Assembly (NCBI GenBank): GCA_025352345.1
Contig: JANXTP010000188.1
Span: 1-22,159, forward strand
Source of the DNA: Burkholderiales bacterium
GTDB lineage: Bacteria > Pseudomonadota > Gammaproteobacteria > Burkholderiales > Burkholderiaceae_C
Direction: 5' to 3'
DNA length: 22,159 nucleotides
The number at the start of each line of letters is the position of its first letter. Position 1 is the first letter of the stretch. A model generated the notes under the pieces. The model worked only from the letters and a program-made list of their open reading frames with translations, did not search any database and was not told the DNA's origin. Positions 14,935-22,159 of the stretch are shown here, piece by piece. Both the position numbers and the translations under genes were made by a program.

Positions 14935-15411
14935 TCAACGTCCGCGCCACAGCAGCGCGACCCAATACATCTGCATGCACAGCACCAAGGTCGCCAGCAA
15001 CACCGGCCAACTCAGAGGCTGAACGAGTCTCGGCGCCAGCATCAGCATGACGATCGAAACGCCTATCTTTACCGTGCTCCACAGCATCACACTGAAGGCG
15101 CTGCTGCCAATCGACAGACTCGACACCCTGCTGGTCATGCCTCGCGCCATCAAGGCACCCGGGAGTACCGCAATGAGCGCGCCATACAGCGCTGATCCGA
15201 TGAATTCAGGCTGACCAAGAACCAGCCACACCGCAACCGCCGACAGACATCCCACCGCCACCTGAGCCGCAACCACCCGCCAGGGTGACACCTGAGGGCT
15301 GCGCACCCGCAAGGCCTGGGCCTCGGCGCGGGTCAATGGCGTGACGGGCAGGTCTTCTGCGTCATCGTCGTAGCCTGTGCTTGCCACCCGATGGGCGATT
15401 GAATCAGTCAT
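14935..15411 (-). CDS. atpI: ATP synthase subunit I
   Basis: A small membrane protein at the head of atp operons, thought to help assemble the c ring; not part of the finished enzyme. From ATG at 15411 it has 158 residues: a charged N-terminal region to about residue 42, then four hydrophobic segments (VVAAQVAVGCLSAVAVWLVL, ALYGALIAVLPGALMA, FSVMLWSTVKIGVSIVMLML and PVLLATLVLCMQMYWVALLW). The start is uncertain: a GTG at 15423 adds four residues and has a partial ribosome site (GAAAG), while the ATG has none. The identification rests on membrane topology and position directly before atpB. Confidence 0.9.
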   Translation of the reverse strand: MTDSIAHRVASTGYDDDAEDLPVTPLTRAEAQALRVRSPQVSPWRVVAAQVAVGCLSAVAVWLVLGQPEFIGSALYGALIAVLPGALMARGMTSRVSSLSIGSSAFSVMLWSTVKIGVSIVMLMLAPRLVQPLSWPVLLATLVLCMQMYWVALLWRGR

Positions 15412-15440
15412 CGGGCGCGTCACAAAGGCTTTCAGTTCAG

Positions 15441-15476
15441 CCTCTGATTATACGTGCAAACCCGCACTCTTCTCAA
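15441..15476 (-). promoter_or_regulatory. Sigma70-type promoter of the atp operon
   Basis: On the - strand TTGAGA (15476-15471; 5 of 6 matches) and a perfect TATAAT (15452-15447) are separated by 18 bases. The expected start of transcription near 15440 leaves a short leader of about 17 bases to the GTG or 29 to the ATG of atpI. It is the best promoter visible in the window and fits an abundant operon. Confidence 0.75.
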
Positions 15477-15477
15477 G

Positions 15478-15489
15478 CCCGAATTCGGG
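15478..15489. promoter_or_regulatory. Perfect 12-bp palindrome just upstream of the atp promoter
   Basis: CCCGAATTCGGG is a perfect palindrome that begins one base upstream of the -35 element of the atp promoter. A symmetric site at this position is typical for a dimeric regulator, but no known regulator's consensus matches clearly, and it could also be chance. Confidence 0.35.
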
Positions 15490-15541
15490 ACGGGGCCCGC
15501 ACCGTGATTTCCTCGACGGCGACACAGCGCCCCTGTTGTTG

Positions 15542-15557
15542 GGGCCCCCTCGGGCCC
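15542..15557 (-). terminator. GC stem-loop after the SMP-30 gene
   Basis: GGGCCC (15552-15557) pairs with GGGCCC (15542-15547) around a 4-base loop, five bases past the SMP-30 stop. No T run follows, so intrinsic termination is uncertain, though the stem would protect the mRNA end. Confidence 0.4.
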
Positions 15558-15562
15558 GACGC

Positions 15563-16462
15563 TCAGGCGAACAGGTTGGCCGGCAAGCCCGGCACCTCGA
15601 CACGCATCGACAGGACACAGCCCGCCAGGGGTTGTGCGGCAAGCTCATCGGCAGGCCGGTTCTCGCGCGCGGAGGTGATGTACAGCGTCTTCAGGTCCGC
15701 GCCACCGAAGCACGGCATCGTCGGGCAGCGCACTGGCAGGCGCACCGTGCGGAGCAACTGGCCGGACGGCGACAGACACAACAGTTGCTGGCCTTCGAAC
15801 ATCGCAACCCAGTAATTGCCCGCAGCATCGACCGCCGCGCCATCGGGCCGACCACCATAGTCGGCCGGGGTCGGGCCCGCTGGCTTCAACGGGAATTGGC
15901 AGAACACCCGTCGACCGCTGAGCGGGCCGCCGGGTGCCTCGAAATCAAAAGCGTGGATGACGTGCGCCTTGGTGTCACTCCAGTACATGGTGCGGCCATC
16001 GGGGCTCCAGGCCAGGCCGTTGGAGGTGGTGATGCCGTCGGCGCACTTTGTCAGGCTGTCACGATGGAAGCGATACAGCGCTGCCCGGGCCGCGTCGCGC
16101 GGCTCGTAGATCGTGCCGACCCAGAAGCGGCCTTGCGGATCACACTTGCCGTCGTTGAAGCGTTCGATTTGCGGGTCGTAGGGTGGCGGCGCCAGTTTGG
16201 TGCGCTTACCAGTGCGGGTCTCGAAGCGCCACAGTCCATCGCGTGCGGCCAGCAGCAGGCCGCCATCGAGCATCGGCGCCAGGCTCGCGACCTCGGTGTC
16301 GAAGGGCCAGTGCGACAGGTCGCCGGTTGCCGGGTCGTAGCGGTTCACGCAGCGCCCTGGGATGTCACAGTAGTACAGCACCTGTTCGCGCGGATGCCAC
16401 ATCGGCGATTCGCCGAGCGCGCTGGGCAGCGTGACGGCCGCTGTGATGTCCGGATTCGTCAC
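15563..16462 (-). CDS. SMP-30/gluconolactonase/LRE family protein
   Basis: A six-bladed beta-propeller, metal-dependent lactonase, probably opening a sugar lactone in the cytoplasm. It has 299 residues, the same as human SMP-30. The expected divalent-metal ligands are visible at matching positions: E18 (LGESPMWHP), N103 (ERFNDGKCDPQGRFWVG) with R101, N148 (TSNGLAWSPDGRTMYWSDT) and D207 (RPDGAAVDAAGNYWV). I choose GTG at 16462, with AGGGGG about 8 bases before it; the frame stays open to 16615 but would overlap the preceding gene with unrelated sequence. It lies 23 bases after the mutarotase-like gene and is probably co-transcribed with it. The exact lactone cannot be read from the sequence. 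Confidence 0.92.
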   Translation of the reverse strand: MTNPDITAAVTLPSALGESPMWHPREQVLYYCDIPGRCVNRYDPATGDLSHWPFDTEVASLAPMLDGGLLLAARDGLWRFETRTGKRTKLAPPPYDPQIERFNDGKCDPQGRFWVGTIYEPRDAARAALYRFHRDSLTKCADGITTSNGLAWSPDGRTMYWSDTKAHVIHAFDFEAPGGPLSGRRVFCQFPLKPAGPTPADYGGRPDGAAVDAAGNYWVAMFEGQQLLCLSPSGQLLRTVRLPVRCPTMPCFGGADLKTLYITSARENRPADELAAQPLAGCVLSMRVEVPGLPANLFA

Positions 16463-16485
16463 GGCTGAAACCCCCCTGGCCGGCG

Positions 16486-17337
16486 TCACAGCACGTCGAT
16501 GTCGAGCGTCATCGACGCCTCGAATCGCTCGCCAGGTTGCAGCGTGCGCAAGCCAAGAGCGGTCGGGTCGTCGCTGTGGATCGCGTCGCTGACATGGCTG
16601 ACCGGTTCGACACAAAAGTACGCCTTGTCTGCCGGCGTGTAGACCACCAGATGCGCCAGATTCGAACTGAGCTGCATAGCAAACACCTCGTCGCGGATGA
16701 GCGCCGGGCCGTGCCAGCCGTCAAAGCAGTGGTCAAAGCGCAAGCACGAGACCTCGCCTTCGATGCCCGCCTGCGCCACCTTGCGCACAGGCAACTGCGT
16801 CTCGTCCGGATCCCAGCGGTCACTCACCTCGATGTGCAAGTGGCTGCGGTCGCGCTTCGGGAAATACGGGTGCCAACCCAGCCCGACTGGCTGCGCGATA
16901 TCGGCGGTGTTGGTCACAGCGAGCGTCACGGCCAGCGAGTGTGGCGTCAGCGTGAAAACCTGCTGTGCCTCGAAGGCGAACGGCCAGTGCGCATCCGGCG
17001 CGTGCCGGTAGCACAGCACTGCATTCGCCTCGCGGTGCGCCACGACCTCCCAGGCGCGCAACCACCCCACGCCATGCACCGAGTGGGGGTTGTCGTCGAA
17101 GTTGGGCGCGGTGGTGTGGTCGTGACCCTGCCAGCGGAAGCGCTGGTACGCCAGCCGGTTCGAATAGGGCATCAGCGGGTAGCACGCCGACTGCCGCGCA
17201 CTGGCCAGGTGGCCGGGCTCGGTCGAGCGCAGGATCGGCGTGCCGAGATGCCACAGCCCTGCGATCGCGCCACCGAGGTCGGCGCGCAACGCCAGCCTCA
17301 AGTCGCCTGCCTGCACCTCGACGGCGGCGGCGCTCAA
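16486..17337 (-). CDS. Aldose 1-epimerase (mutarotase) family protein
   Basis: A COG2017 enzyme interconverting alpha and beta anomers of a sugar, closest in feel to the YphB-like branch. From the TTG at 17337 it has 283 residues. Likely active-site residues are H88 (SVHGVGW), H156 (GWHPYF) and E244 (CVEPVSH), with R61 (YSNRL) as substrate contact. The start is uncertain: TTG at 17337 overlaps the stop of the GNAT gene (shared TTGA) and has AAGG about 10 bases upstream; GTG at 17316 would give 276 residues. The longer open frame to 17619 is low-complexity and lies inside the GNAT gene. With the lactonase next door it may serve a sugar-oxidation path; the substrate is unknown. Confidence 0.88.
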   Translation of the reverse strand: MSAAAVEVQAGDLRLALRADLGGAIAGLWHLGTPILRSTEPGHLASARQSACYPLMPYSNRLAYQRFRWQGHDHTTAPNFDDNPHSVHGVGWLRAWEVVAHREANAVLCYRHAPDAHWPFAFEAQQVFTLTPHSLAVTLAVTNTADIAQPVGLGWHPYFPKRDRSHLHIEVSDRWDPDETQLPVRKVAQAGIEGEVSCLRFDHCFDGWHGPALIRDEVFAMQLSSNLAHLVVYTPADKAYFCVEPVSHVSDAIHSDDPTALGLRTLQPGERFEASMTLDIDVL

Positions 17338-17825
17338 TCCAGTTCCGCCTTGAGGTAATGCGATCCAGCGATCGGACTGAAGTGATACGGCGGAATCTCC
17401 TCGAAACCCAGCGAGGTGTAGAGGCTGCGCGCGGCCTCCATGTCGTCCAGCGTGTCGAGCAGCGTCACCGAGTAGCCGGCGCGGCGGGCTTCGTCGAGCA
17501 GGGCCTGCGCCATCAGCCGCCCCAGGCCGAACCGACGAAACGCCGGCCGCACGTACAGGCGCTTCATCTCGCAGGCGTTGGCGTAATCGACATCGGCCAG
17601 CCCGCGGAAGGCGCCGCAACCGGCCAGCTCACCGTCGACGAAAGCCAGCATCAGGTGGCCATGGGGTGGCGCATAAGGGTCGGGCAGGCTGGCCAGCTCG
17701 GCGTCGAAATTCTGGAATTCGAGGTCGATGCCCAGGCTGTTCGCATATTCGCTGAAGATGCGCCGCGCGAGGTCGATCAGCTCGTCGTCAACGGGCGTCA
17801 CCAGGCGGAGCTCGGAAGGCGGCAT
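17334..17825 (-). CDS. GNAT family N-acetyltransferase
   Basis: A putative acetyl-CoA-dependent acetyltransferase, 163 residues from the ATG at 17825. The GNAT fold is visible as the beta4 strand GHLMLAFVDGELAGCGAFRG, then MKRLYVRPAFRRFGLGRLMAQALLDEA with the acetyl-CoA pyrophosphate-binding loop RRFGLG (97-102), and LLDTLDDMEAARSLYTSLGFEEIPPY at the end. The substrate cannot be told. No ribosome site favours ATG over the TTG at 17852 (9 residues more). It is the first of three genes that overlap or nearly touch, but its link to sugar metabolism is not obvious. Confidence 0.9.
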   Translation of the reverse strand: MPPSELRLVTPVDDELIDLARRIFSEYANSLGIDLEFQNFDAELASLPDPYAPPHGHLMLAFVDGELAGCGAFRGLADVDYANACEMKRLYVRPAFRRFGLGRLMAQALLDEARRAGYSVTLLDTLDDMEAARSLYTSLGFEEIPPYHFSPIAGSHYLKAELD

Positions 17826-17999
17826 GGGCTGTGCGTAGGGGGTCAATGCCAACTCAGTTTATCGCCGACCTGAACGCGACCCATCGGGCCTCCGATTCGC
17901 ACATCCGCCTTCTCAATTTAGGCGTAGGGATAAACACGCACAGATACAAGCAGCGACATATGATGCAGGCGGCTACATGGCGGCGTTCCTGAGGATGTG

Positions 18000-18770
18000 A
18001 TGTTCGACTCCACGATCCCTTTCGGCGAACCCGAACTGATGCGGGCCAGCAGCTTCAGGCATTACCTACCCCATCCTGATGATGGTTCGGGAGCAGCCAT
18101 CTTGAGCCCGCAACTCGCCGCGCTGAGCCCGTCGCTGATGGCCGACCTCGGCCACGGCGGAACCCACGAGCAGCGCACCGAACCCCTGGATGTACTGGCC
18201 GCTTGCGTACGCCATGCGCAGCCGGTCACCGTGCACCTGCAATGCGGCGAGCGGGCGGTGCCGCTGACCCTCTTTCCGCACGAGCGCTTGCTGCACTGCC
18301 CAATGCCGATGGACGCGTTGCTGGCCCCGCAGGACCCCGAGCTGCAGGTGATCCACATCGAGCCGGCGCTGCTGGCGGCGCCGAGCGACGCGGTGTCGCA
18401 CCGTGGGAGGCCGGGGCCCTATGCGGTCGCCGACCTGTGCTTTCATCCGTTGGGCGCGATCCTGTGGGATCTGGCCTTGCACGGCGGGCGCCGCGAGTTG
18501 CTGCCGGAAATCACCGGGCCGGCGGTCTACCGCGTCAGCTACGGGCTGGACCTGGGCGACGTCACGATGTCGGGCACCTTGCTGTCGGCGGTCTACAGGC
18601 TGCGCCGCGAGTCGTGCCGTCTGCGCGACATTGCCACCTGGTCGGGCTTCGACCGCGAACGCGCAGTGCGGCTGCTCAACGGGCTGTACCTTCAATCGGG
18701 GCTGATTGTCAGCCGCTCGCACCCCGACGCGCTGCGCGACAGCTGGTTCGGGGCGCTGGGGCCCCGCTGA
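18000..18770 (+). CDS. Hypothetical protein with winged-helix-like C-terminus
   Basis: I do not recognise this 256-residue protein. It is soluble, with no signal peptide or membrane segment. Residues 1-60 are variable. Residues 62-125 hold DVLAACVRHAQPVTVHLQCG and LTLFPHERLLHCPMPMDALL. A central part around 140-165 (VADLCFHPLGAILWDLALHGG) is more hydrophobic, and residues 190-240 (MSGTLLSAVYRLRRESCRLR, then DIATWSGFDRERAVRLLNGL and GLIVSRSHP) look like a small winged helix of the kind that ends bacterial effector-domain proteins. Base use resembles its neighbours and the frame is open throughout, so it appears to be a real gene. ATG at 18000 follows GAGGA by 4 bases; a GTG one codon earlier is possible. 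It stands alone between two - strand transcripts. Confidence 0.72.
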   Translation: MFDSTIPFGEPELMRASSFRHYLPHPDDGSGAAILSPQLAALSPSLMADLGHGGTHEQRTEPLDVLAACVRHAQPVTVHLQCGERAVPLTLFPHERLLHCPMPMDALLAPQDPELQVIHIEPALLAAPSDAVSHRGRPGPYAVADLCFHPLGAILWDLALHGGRRELLPEITGPAVYRVSYGLDLGDVTMSGTLLSAVYRLRRESCRLRDIATWSGFDRERAVRLLNGLYLQSGLIVSRSHPDALRDSWFGALGPR

Positions 18771-18785
18771 GCCGCGGTGCTGAAC

Positions 18786-18809
18786 CGCTGACCTGCCTGA
18801 CGGTCAGCG
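18786..18809. terminator. Stem-loop between convergent genes
   Basis: CGCTGACC (18786-18793) pairs perfectly with GGTCAGCG (18802-18809) around an 8-base loop, in the 57-base gap between the hypothetical gene and uup, whose stops face each other. It could end transcription from both sides, but there is no T run on either strand. Confidence 0.4.
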
Positions 18810-18827
18810 CGGTCACTCAAGGCGGCA

Positions 18828-20744
18828 TCAACGCTGCCCGAGCAGTTCCCAGCGCTCCAGCGCACCCAACAACTCGTCGTCGATCTTCGCGATGCGCACT
18901 TGCGCCGCTGCGAGGCCTTTCGGGTCGCGGGTGTAGGCGTCGGCATCGGCCAGCAGCGCGGCAAGCTTCGCCTGCTCGGCTTCGAGCGCCTCGATGCGGC
19001 CGGGCAACTCGTCGAGTTCGCGCTGCTCCTTGTAACTGAGCTTGCGCGGCTTCGGTGCGGCGGGTGCCGCGACGAGAGCCGCCGGTGCGGGCTTGGCGGC
19101 GACCAGTGCGTCCTTGCCCTTGGCGGCGCGCGCGGCCTGCGCGCGAATCGCCTGAGCACGGTCACGCTGGATCTTCCAGTCCTCGTAGCCGCCTTCGTAC
19201 TCGCGCCACTGGCCGGGCGACTCGTCGCCCTCCCAGACGATGGTGCTGGTCACGACGTTGTCGAGGAAGCGCCGGTCGTGGCTGACCAGGAACACCGTGC
19301 CCTTGTAGGCCTGCAGCAGCTCTTCCAACAGCTCCAGCGTGTCGATGTCGAGGTCGTTGGTCGGCTCGTCGAGCACCAGCACGTTGGCCGGCAGGGCGAA
19401 CAGGCGCGCGAGCAGCACGCGGTTGCGCTCGCCGCCGCTGAGCGTGCGCACCGGCGAATTGGCGCGCTCGGGCGAGAACAGGAAGTCGTTCAGGTAGCTC
19501 ATCACGTGCTTGCGCTGGCCGGCGAACTCGACCCATTCGCTGCCTGGGCTGATCGTGTCGGCGAGCGTCGCGTCAAGGTTCAGCGTGCTGCGCATCTGGT
19601 CGAAGTAGGCGACCTCGATCTTGCTGCCCTGGCGCACGCTGCCGCTGTCGGGCTGCAGCTCGCCGAGGATGAGCTTGAGCAGCGTCGTCTTGCCGGCGCC
19701 ATTCGGCCCGATCAGACCGACCTTGTCACCACGCAGGATGGTCGCGCTGAAGTCCTTGACGATCAGCTTCGGCATCGCGTGGTCGTTGAACTGCAGCGTT
19801 ACGTCGCGCAGCTCACCCACGATCTTGCCGCTGGGCGCACCCGAGTCGACCTCCAGCCGAACCTGGCCCAGCGAATCGCGCCGCTTCTGGCGCTGATCGC
19901 GCAGCACTTCCAGCCGCTGGATGCGCGCGACGCTGCGCGTGCGGCGAGCTTCGACGCCCTTGCGGATCCACACCTCTTCCTGCGCCAGCAACTTGTCGGC
20001 GCGCGCGTTGGCGAGCGCGTCGGAGGCGAGCTGGTCTTCCTTCAACTTCTCGTAGGCGCTGAAGTTGCCGGGGTAGCTGCGGATGATGCCGCGGTCGAGC
20101 TCGATGATGCGGGTGGCCACGCCGTCGAGGAAGGCGCGGTCGTGGGTGATCAGCATCACGCTGCCCTTGAAGCTGCGCAAGAGCTCTTCGAGCCAGGCGA
20201 TCGAATCCAGGTCGAGGTGGTTGGTGGGCTCATCGAGCAGCAACACGTCAGGCACCGCGACCAGCGCCTGCGCCAGCGCCACGCGCTTCTTCATGCCGCC
20301 CGACAACTGCCCGATCTCGCGCGCGCCGTCCAGATGCAGTTGCGCCAGCGTGGTCTCGACGCGCTGCTCCCAGTTCCAGGCATCGAGCGCCTCGATGCGG
20401 GTCTGCAGCGCGTCGAGGTCGACGCCATCGGCATGTTCCTCGTAGGCCTGACGCACCGCGCGCGCTTCGGCGACGCCTTCGCTGACCGCATCGAACACCG
20501 TGTGACCCGGGTCGAACACCGGCTCCTGCGGCACGTAGCAGATGCGCACGCCCTGCGTCATCTGCAGCAGGCCGTCGTCGAGCTTTTCGAGGCCAGCAAT
20601 GATTTTCAGCATCGACGACTTGCCGGCGCCGTTGCGGCCGATCAGGCCGAGCCGCTCACCGGTGTCGAGCGAAAACGCTGCGTTATCAAGCAGGGCCACG
20701 TGGCCGAAAGCCAGGTGAGCATTGGAAAGAGAAAAGACAGCCAT
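18828..20744 (-). CDS. uup: ABC-F ATPase Uup
   Basis: A soluble ABC-F protein with two ATPase domains and no membrane part, 638 residues (E. coli Uup 635). Domain 1 has Walker A GRNGAGKS (36-43), signature LSGGMKKRVALAQAL and Walker B VLLLDEPTNHLD; the linker is charged (KEDQLASDALANARADKLLA); domain 2 has GPNGAGKT, LSGGERNRVLLARLF and VLVLDEPTNDLD. The C-terminal coiled-coil region (KLSYKEQRELDELPGRIEAL and on) is the hallmark separating Uup from EttA, YbiT and YheS. Uup has been tied to transposon excision and to ribosome or branched-DNA functions. The start is ATG at 20744; GAGGG abuts it. It is divergent from trhO by 70 bases. Confidence 0.95.
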   Translation of the reverse strand: MAVFSLSNAHLAFGHVALLDNAAFSLDTGERLGLIGRNGAGKSSMLKIIAGLEKLDDGLLQMTQGVRICYVPQEPVFDPGHTVFDAVSEGVAEARAVRQAYEEHADGVDLDALQTRIEALDAWNWEQRVETTLAQLHLDGAREIGQLSGGMKKRVALAQALVAVPDVLLLDEPTNHLDLDSIAWLEELLRSFKGSVMLITHDRAFLDGVATRIIELDRGIIRSYPGNFSAYEKLKEDQLASDALANARADKLLAQEEVWIRKGVEARRTRSVARIQRLEVLRDQRQKRRDSLGQVRLEVDSGAPSGKIVGELRDVTLQFNDHAMPKLIVKDFSATILRGDKVGLIGPNGAGKTTLLKLILGELQPDSGSVRQGSKIEVAYFDQMRSTLNLDATLADTISPGSEWVEFAGQRKHVMSYLNDFLFSPERANSPVRTLSGGERNRVLLARLFALPANVLVLDEPTNDLDIDTLELLEELLQAYKGTVFLVSHDRRFLDNVVTSTIVWEGDESPGQWREYEGGYEDWKIQRDRAQAIRAQAARAAKGKDALVAAKPAPAALVAAPAAPKPRKLSYKEQRELDELPGRIEALEAEQAKLAALLADADAYTRDPKGLAAAQVRIAKIDDELLGALERWELLGQR

Positions 20745-20814
20745 CCCTCGATTGTGCGGGTTGACCCTGGCACGCCCCCGATGCGCCCGCGGCCTGAGCG
20801 CCGAAAATGACGCA

Positions 20815-21675
20815 ATGCTTTCGTCCGACATCCTTCACGACGCCTTCTACAAGTTCATCGACATTGCCGATGTGGAAGGCACCGCATCGACGCTGCGCGA
20901 GCTGACGGCCGAGCTGACCGGCAGCTTGCTGGTGGCTTCCGAAGGCATCAATGGCACGCTGGCCGGCACCGCTGCCGCGCTGGATGCGTTTCAGGGTGCA
21001 CTGGCGACCGACCCGCGATTTGAAGGCCGCTTCGGCGGGATTGCCTTCAAGCGCAGCCCCTGCGTCACGCCGCCGTTTCAGCGGATGAAGGTGCACAGCC
21101 GGCTGGAAATCCTGCCGCTCGGTGTGGAAGGTGTGAACGCGGTCGGCCACGTTGGCCTGCAGGTGCCACCCGCGCAATGGCGCGCGCTGCTCGACGACCC
21201 GAATGTCGTCGTGATCGACAACCGCAACCACTTTGAGGTGCGGCTCGGCCGCTTTCGCAATGCGGTCGACCCGATGGTGCGCAACTTCCGTGATTTCCCG
21301 GCGTACCTCGAAGGGCAGTTGCCCGCCTGGCAGGCCGAGGGCAAGCAAGTGGCGATGTACTGCACCGGCGGTATCCGCTGCGAGAAGACCAGTGCCTGGC
21401 TGCATGAGCGCGGCGTACCGGTGCTGCAGCTCGAAGGCGGCGTTCTGAACTACTTCGCGCAGATGCCCGACGCCAAGCGCGACTGGGACGGCGAGTGTTT
21501 CGTCTTCGACAACCGCATCGCGCTCGACACCCGTCTTCAGGAAACAGGCACGACCGCCGACCAGGTCTATGCCGGCAATCCGGACGACGCGTGGCGTCTG
21601 CGGCGCGCGCAGCGGTTGGCGAGCGCGGCCGAGGCCGAAGAGGACAGCAGCGGCAGCGAGAAGCGATCGCCTTGA
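20815..21675 (+). CDS. trhO: tRNA uridine(34) hydroxylase TrhO (YceA), rhodanese-domain protein
   Basis: Uses oxygen to hydroxylate U34 of certain tRNAs to ho5U, a first step towards cmo5U-type wobble bases. It has 286 residues. The N-terminal acylphosphatase-like domain (about 1-95) contains GSLLVASEGINGTLAG and PPFQRMKVHSRLEI; the rhodanese domain (about 120-220) contains VVVIDNRNHFEVRLGRF and the signature MYCTGGIRCEKTSAW with the key C183 and C189, then LEGGVLNYF. The ATG at 20815 gives the usual N-terminus (MLSSDILHDAFYKFIDI); the longer frame from 20722 runs into uup and lacks similarity. The stop overlaps the start of the next gene (TTGA), so the pair is translationally coupled. Confidence 0.95.
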   Translation: MLSSDILHDAFYKFIDIADVEGTASTLRELTAELTGSLLVASEGINGTLAGTAAALDAFQGALATDPRFEGRFGGIAFKRSPCVTPPFQRMKVHSRLEILPLGVEGVNAVGHVGLQVPPAQWRALLDDPNVVVIDNRNHFEVRLGRFRNAVDPMVRNFRDFPAYLEGQLPAWQAEGKQVAMYCTGGIRCEKTSAWLHERGVPVLQLEGGVLNYFAQMPDAKRDWDGECFVFDNRIALDTRLQETGTTADQVYAGNPDDAWRLRRAQRLASAAEAEEDSSGSEKRSP

Positions 21676-22159
21676 AAGCCCAGCCACCGCTGCCCACGAA
21701 AGACGGCGTCGGCCCGAGCTGCGTGGCGCTGCCGCCCGGACCGTGGAGGACGATCAGCGACTTCCTGATCGACCGCTTCCCGGCGGTCTCGGCCGCGACC
21801 TGGCAAGCCCGCATGAAGCAAGGCGAACTGGTCGACGAGCACGGACTCGCTGTCACGCCTCAGCAGCCATACCGCGGCGGCATTCGGCTGTACTACTACC
21901 GCTCGATCCCCGACGAGCCACGCCTGCCGTTCGACGAGGTCGTGCTGTTCCAGGACGAGCTGCTGGTCGCTGCCGACAAGCCGCATTTCCTGCCGGTCAC
22001 CCCCGGCGGCAGGCACCTGCAGGAAACGCTGCTGGTGCGGCTGAAGCGCCGGCTCGGTATCGAGGCCCTGACGCCGATCCATCGCATCGATCGCGACACC
22101 GCAGGCCTGGTCGTGTTCAGTGTCGTACCGGCGACCCGAAACCGTTATCAGGCGTTGTT
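21672..22159 (+). CDS. RluA-family pseudouridine synthase, N-terminal part (runs off the window)
   Basis: An RNA pseudouridine synthase that rotates uridines to pseudouridine in rRNA or tRNA. 162 full codons are visible and the 3' end is missing. The N-terminus (WRTISDFLIDRFPAVSAATW, then KQGELVDEHG) resembles an S4-like RNA-binding part; the RluA core begins with VVLFQDELLVAADKPHFLPV and carries the catalytic motif HRIDRDTAG at 137-145, with D140 as the expected nucleophile. The TTG start at 21672 overlaps the trhO stop, with GAGAAG upstream; no better in-frame ATG precedes the conserved region. Which RNA site it modifies cannot be told. Confidence 0.9.
   Translation, partial: MKAQPPLPTKDGVGPSCVALPPGPWRTISDFLIDRFPAVSAATWQARMKQGELVDEHGLAVTPQQPYRGGIRLYYYRSIPDEPRLPFDEVVLFQDELLVAADKPHFLPVTPGGRHLQETLLVRLKRRLGIEALTPIHRIDRDTAGLVVFSVVPATRNRYQAL

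Noticed and set aside
17853..17999. Promoter for the hypothetical gene (TATGAT at 17959-17964)
   Set aside because: The -10-like element is fair, but no acceptable -35 is found 16-18 bases upstream.
18900..20810. A 636-codon open frame on the + strand opposite uup
   Set aside because: It mirrors the uup frame almost end to end and reads as low-complexity antisense sequence, so it is a GC-content shadow.

Overview
The window is high-GC DNA with dense, short-gapped genes. Its gene content and order point to a betaproteobacterium of the order Burkholderiales. The evidence is the atpIBEFHAGDC order, hemE and priA side by side near the atp operon, Burkholderiales-like protein sequences, and a GC-rich palindromic repeat resembling those scattered through Comamonadaceae/Rubrivivax-type genomes. 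I cannot name a genus. Most of the window is core chromosome. I see no tRNA, rRNA, CRISPR array, insertion sequence or phage gene.

Layout: (1) 1-1252, + strand: the C-terminal part of katG, its terminator, and a rubredoxin gene. (2) 1276-4857, - strand: priA and hemE, separated by the only gap longer than 300 bases. That gap holds a perfect DnaA box, two one-mismatch boxes, an AT-rich stretch and a strong hairpin. (3) 4936-8022, + strand: cysK with a leader hairpin, then a lemA / TPM-domain / TPM-domain cassette. (4) 8046-15476, - strand: the complete nine-gene F1Fo ATP synthase operon, from a clean sigma70-type promoter before atpI to a rho-independent terminator after atpC. A REP-like structured element sits between atpA and atpG. 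(5) 15563-17825, - strand: a GNAT acetyltransferase, an aldose 1-epimerase-like protein and an SMP-30/gluconolactonase, tightly spaced. (6) 18000-18770, + strand: an unrecognised 256-residue protein. (7) 18828-20744, - strand: uup (ABC-F ATPase), divergent from trhO (tRNA U34 hydroxylase) and an RluA-family pseudouridine synthase that runs off the right edge.

How the genes work together: the atp operon makes the proton-driven ATP synthase. priA (replication restart) and hemE (heme synthesis) flank a gap that could be an origin or a DnaA-controlled region. katG and rubredoxin handle peroxide and electron transfer. lemA and the two TPM genes form a cell-envelope module of unknown mechanism. The mutarotase and lactonase suggest a sugar-oxidation side path. 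trhO and the pseudouridine synthase both modify RNA and overlap by four bases. The most unusual signals are the DnaA boxes in the priA-hemE gap, the structured repeat inside the atp operon, and the divergent hemE/cysK promoter region with a 9-bp leader hairpin.
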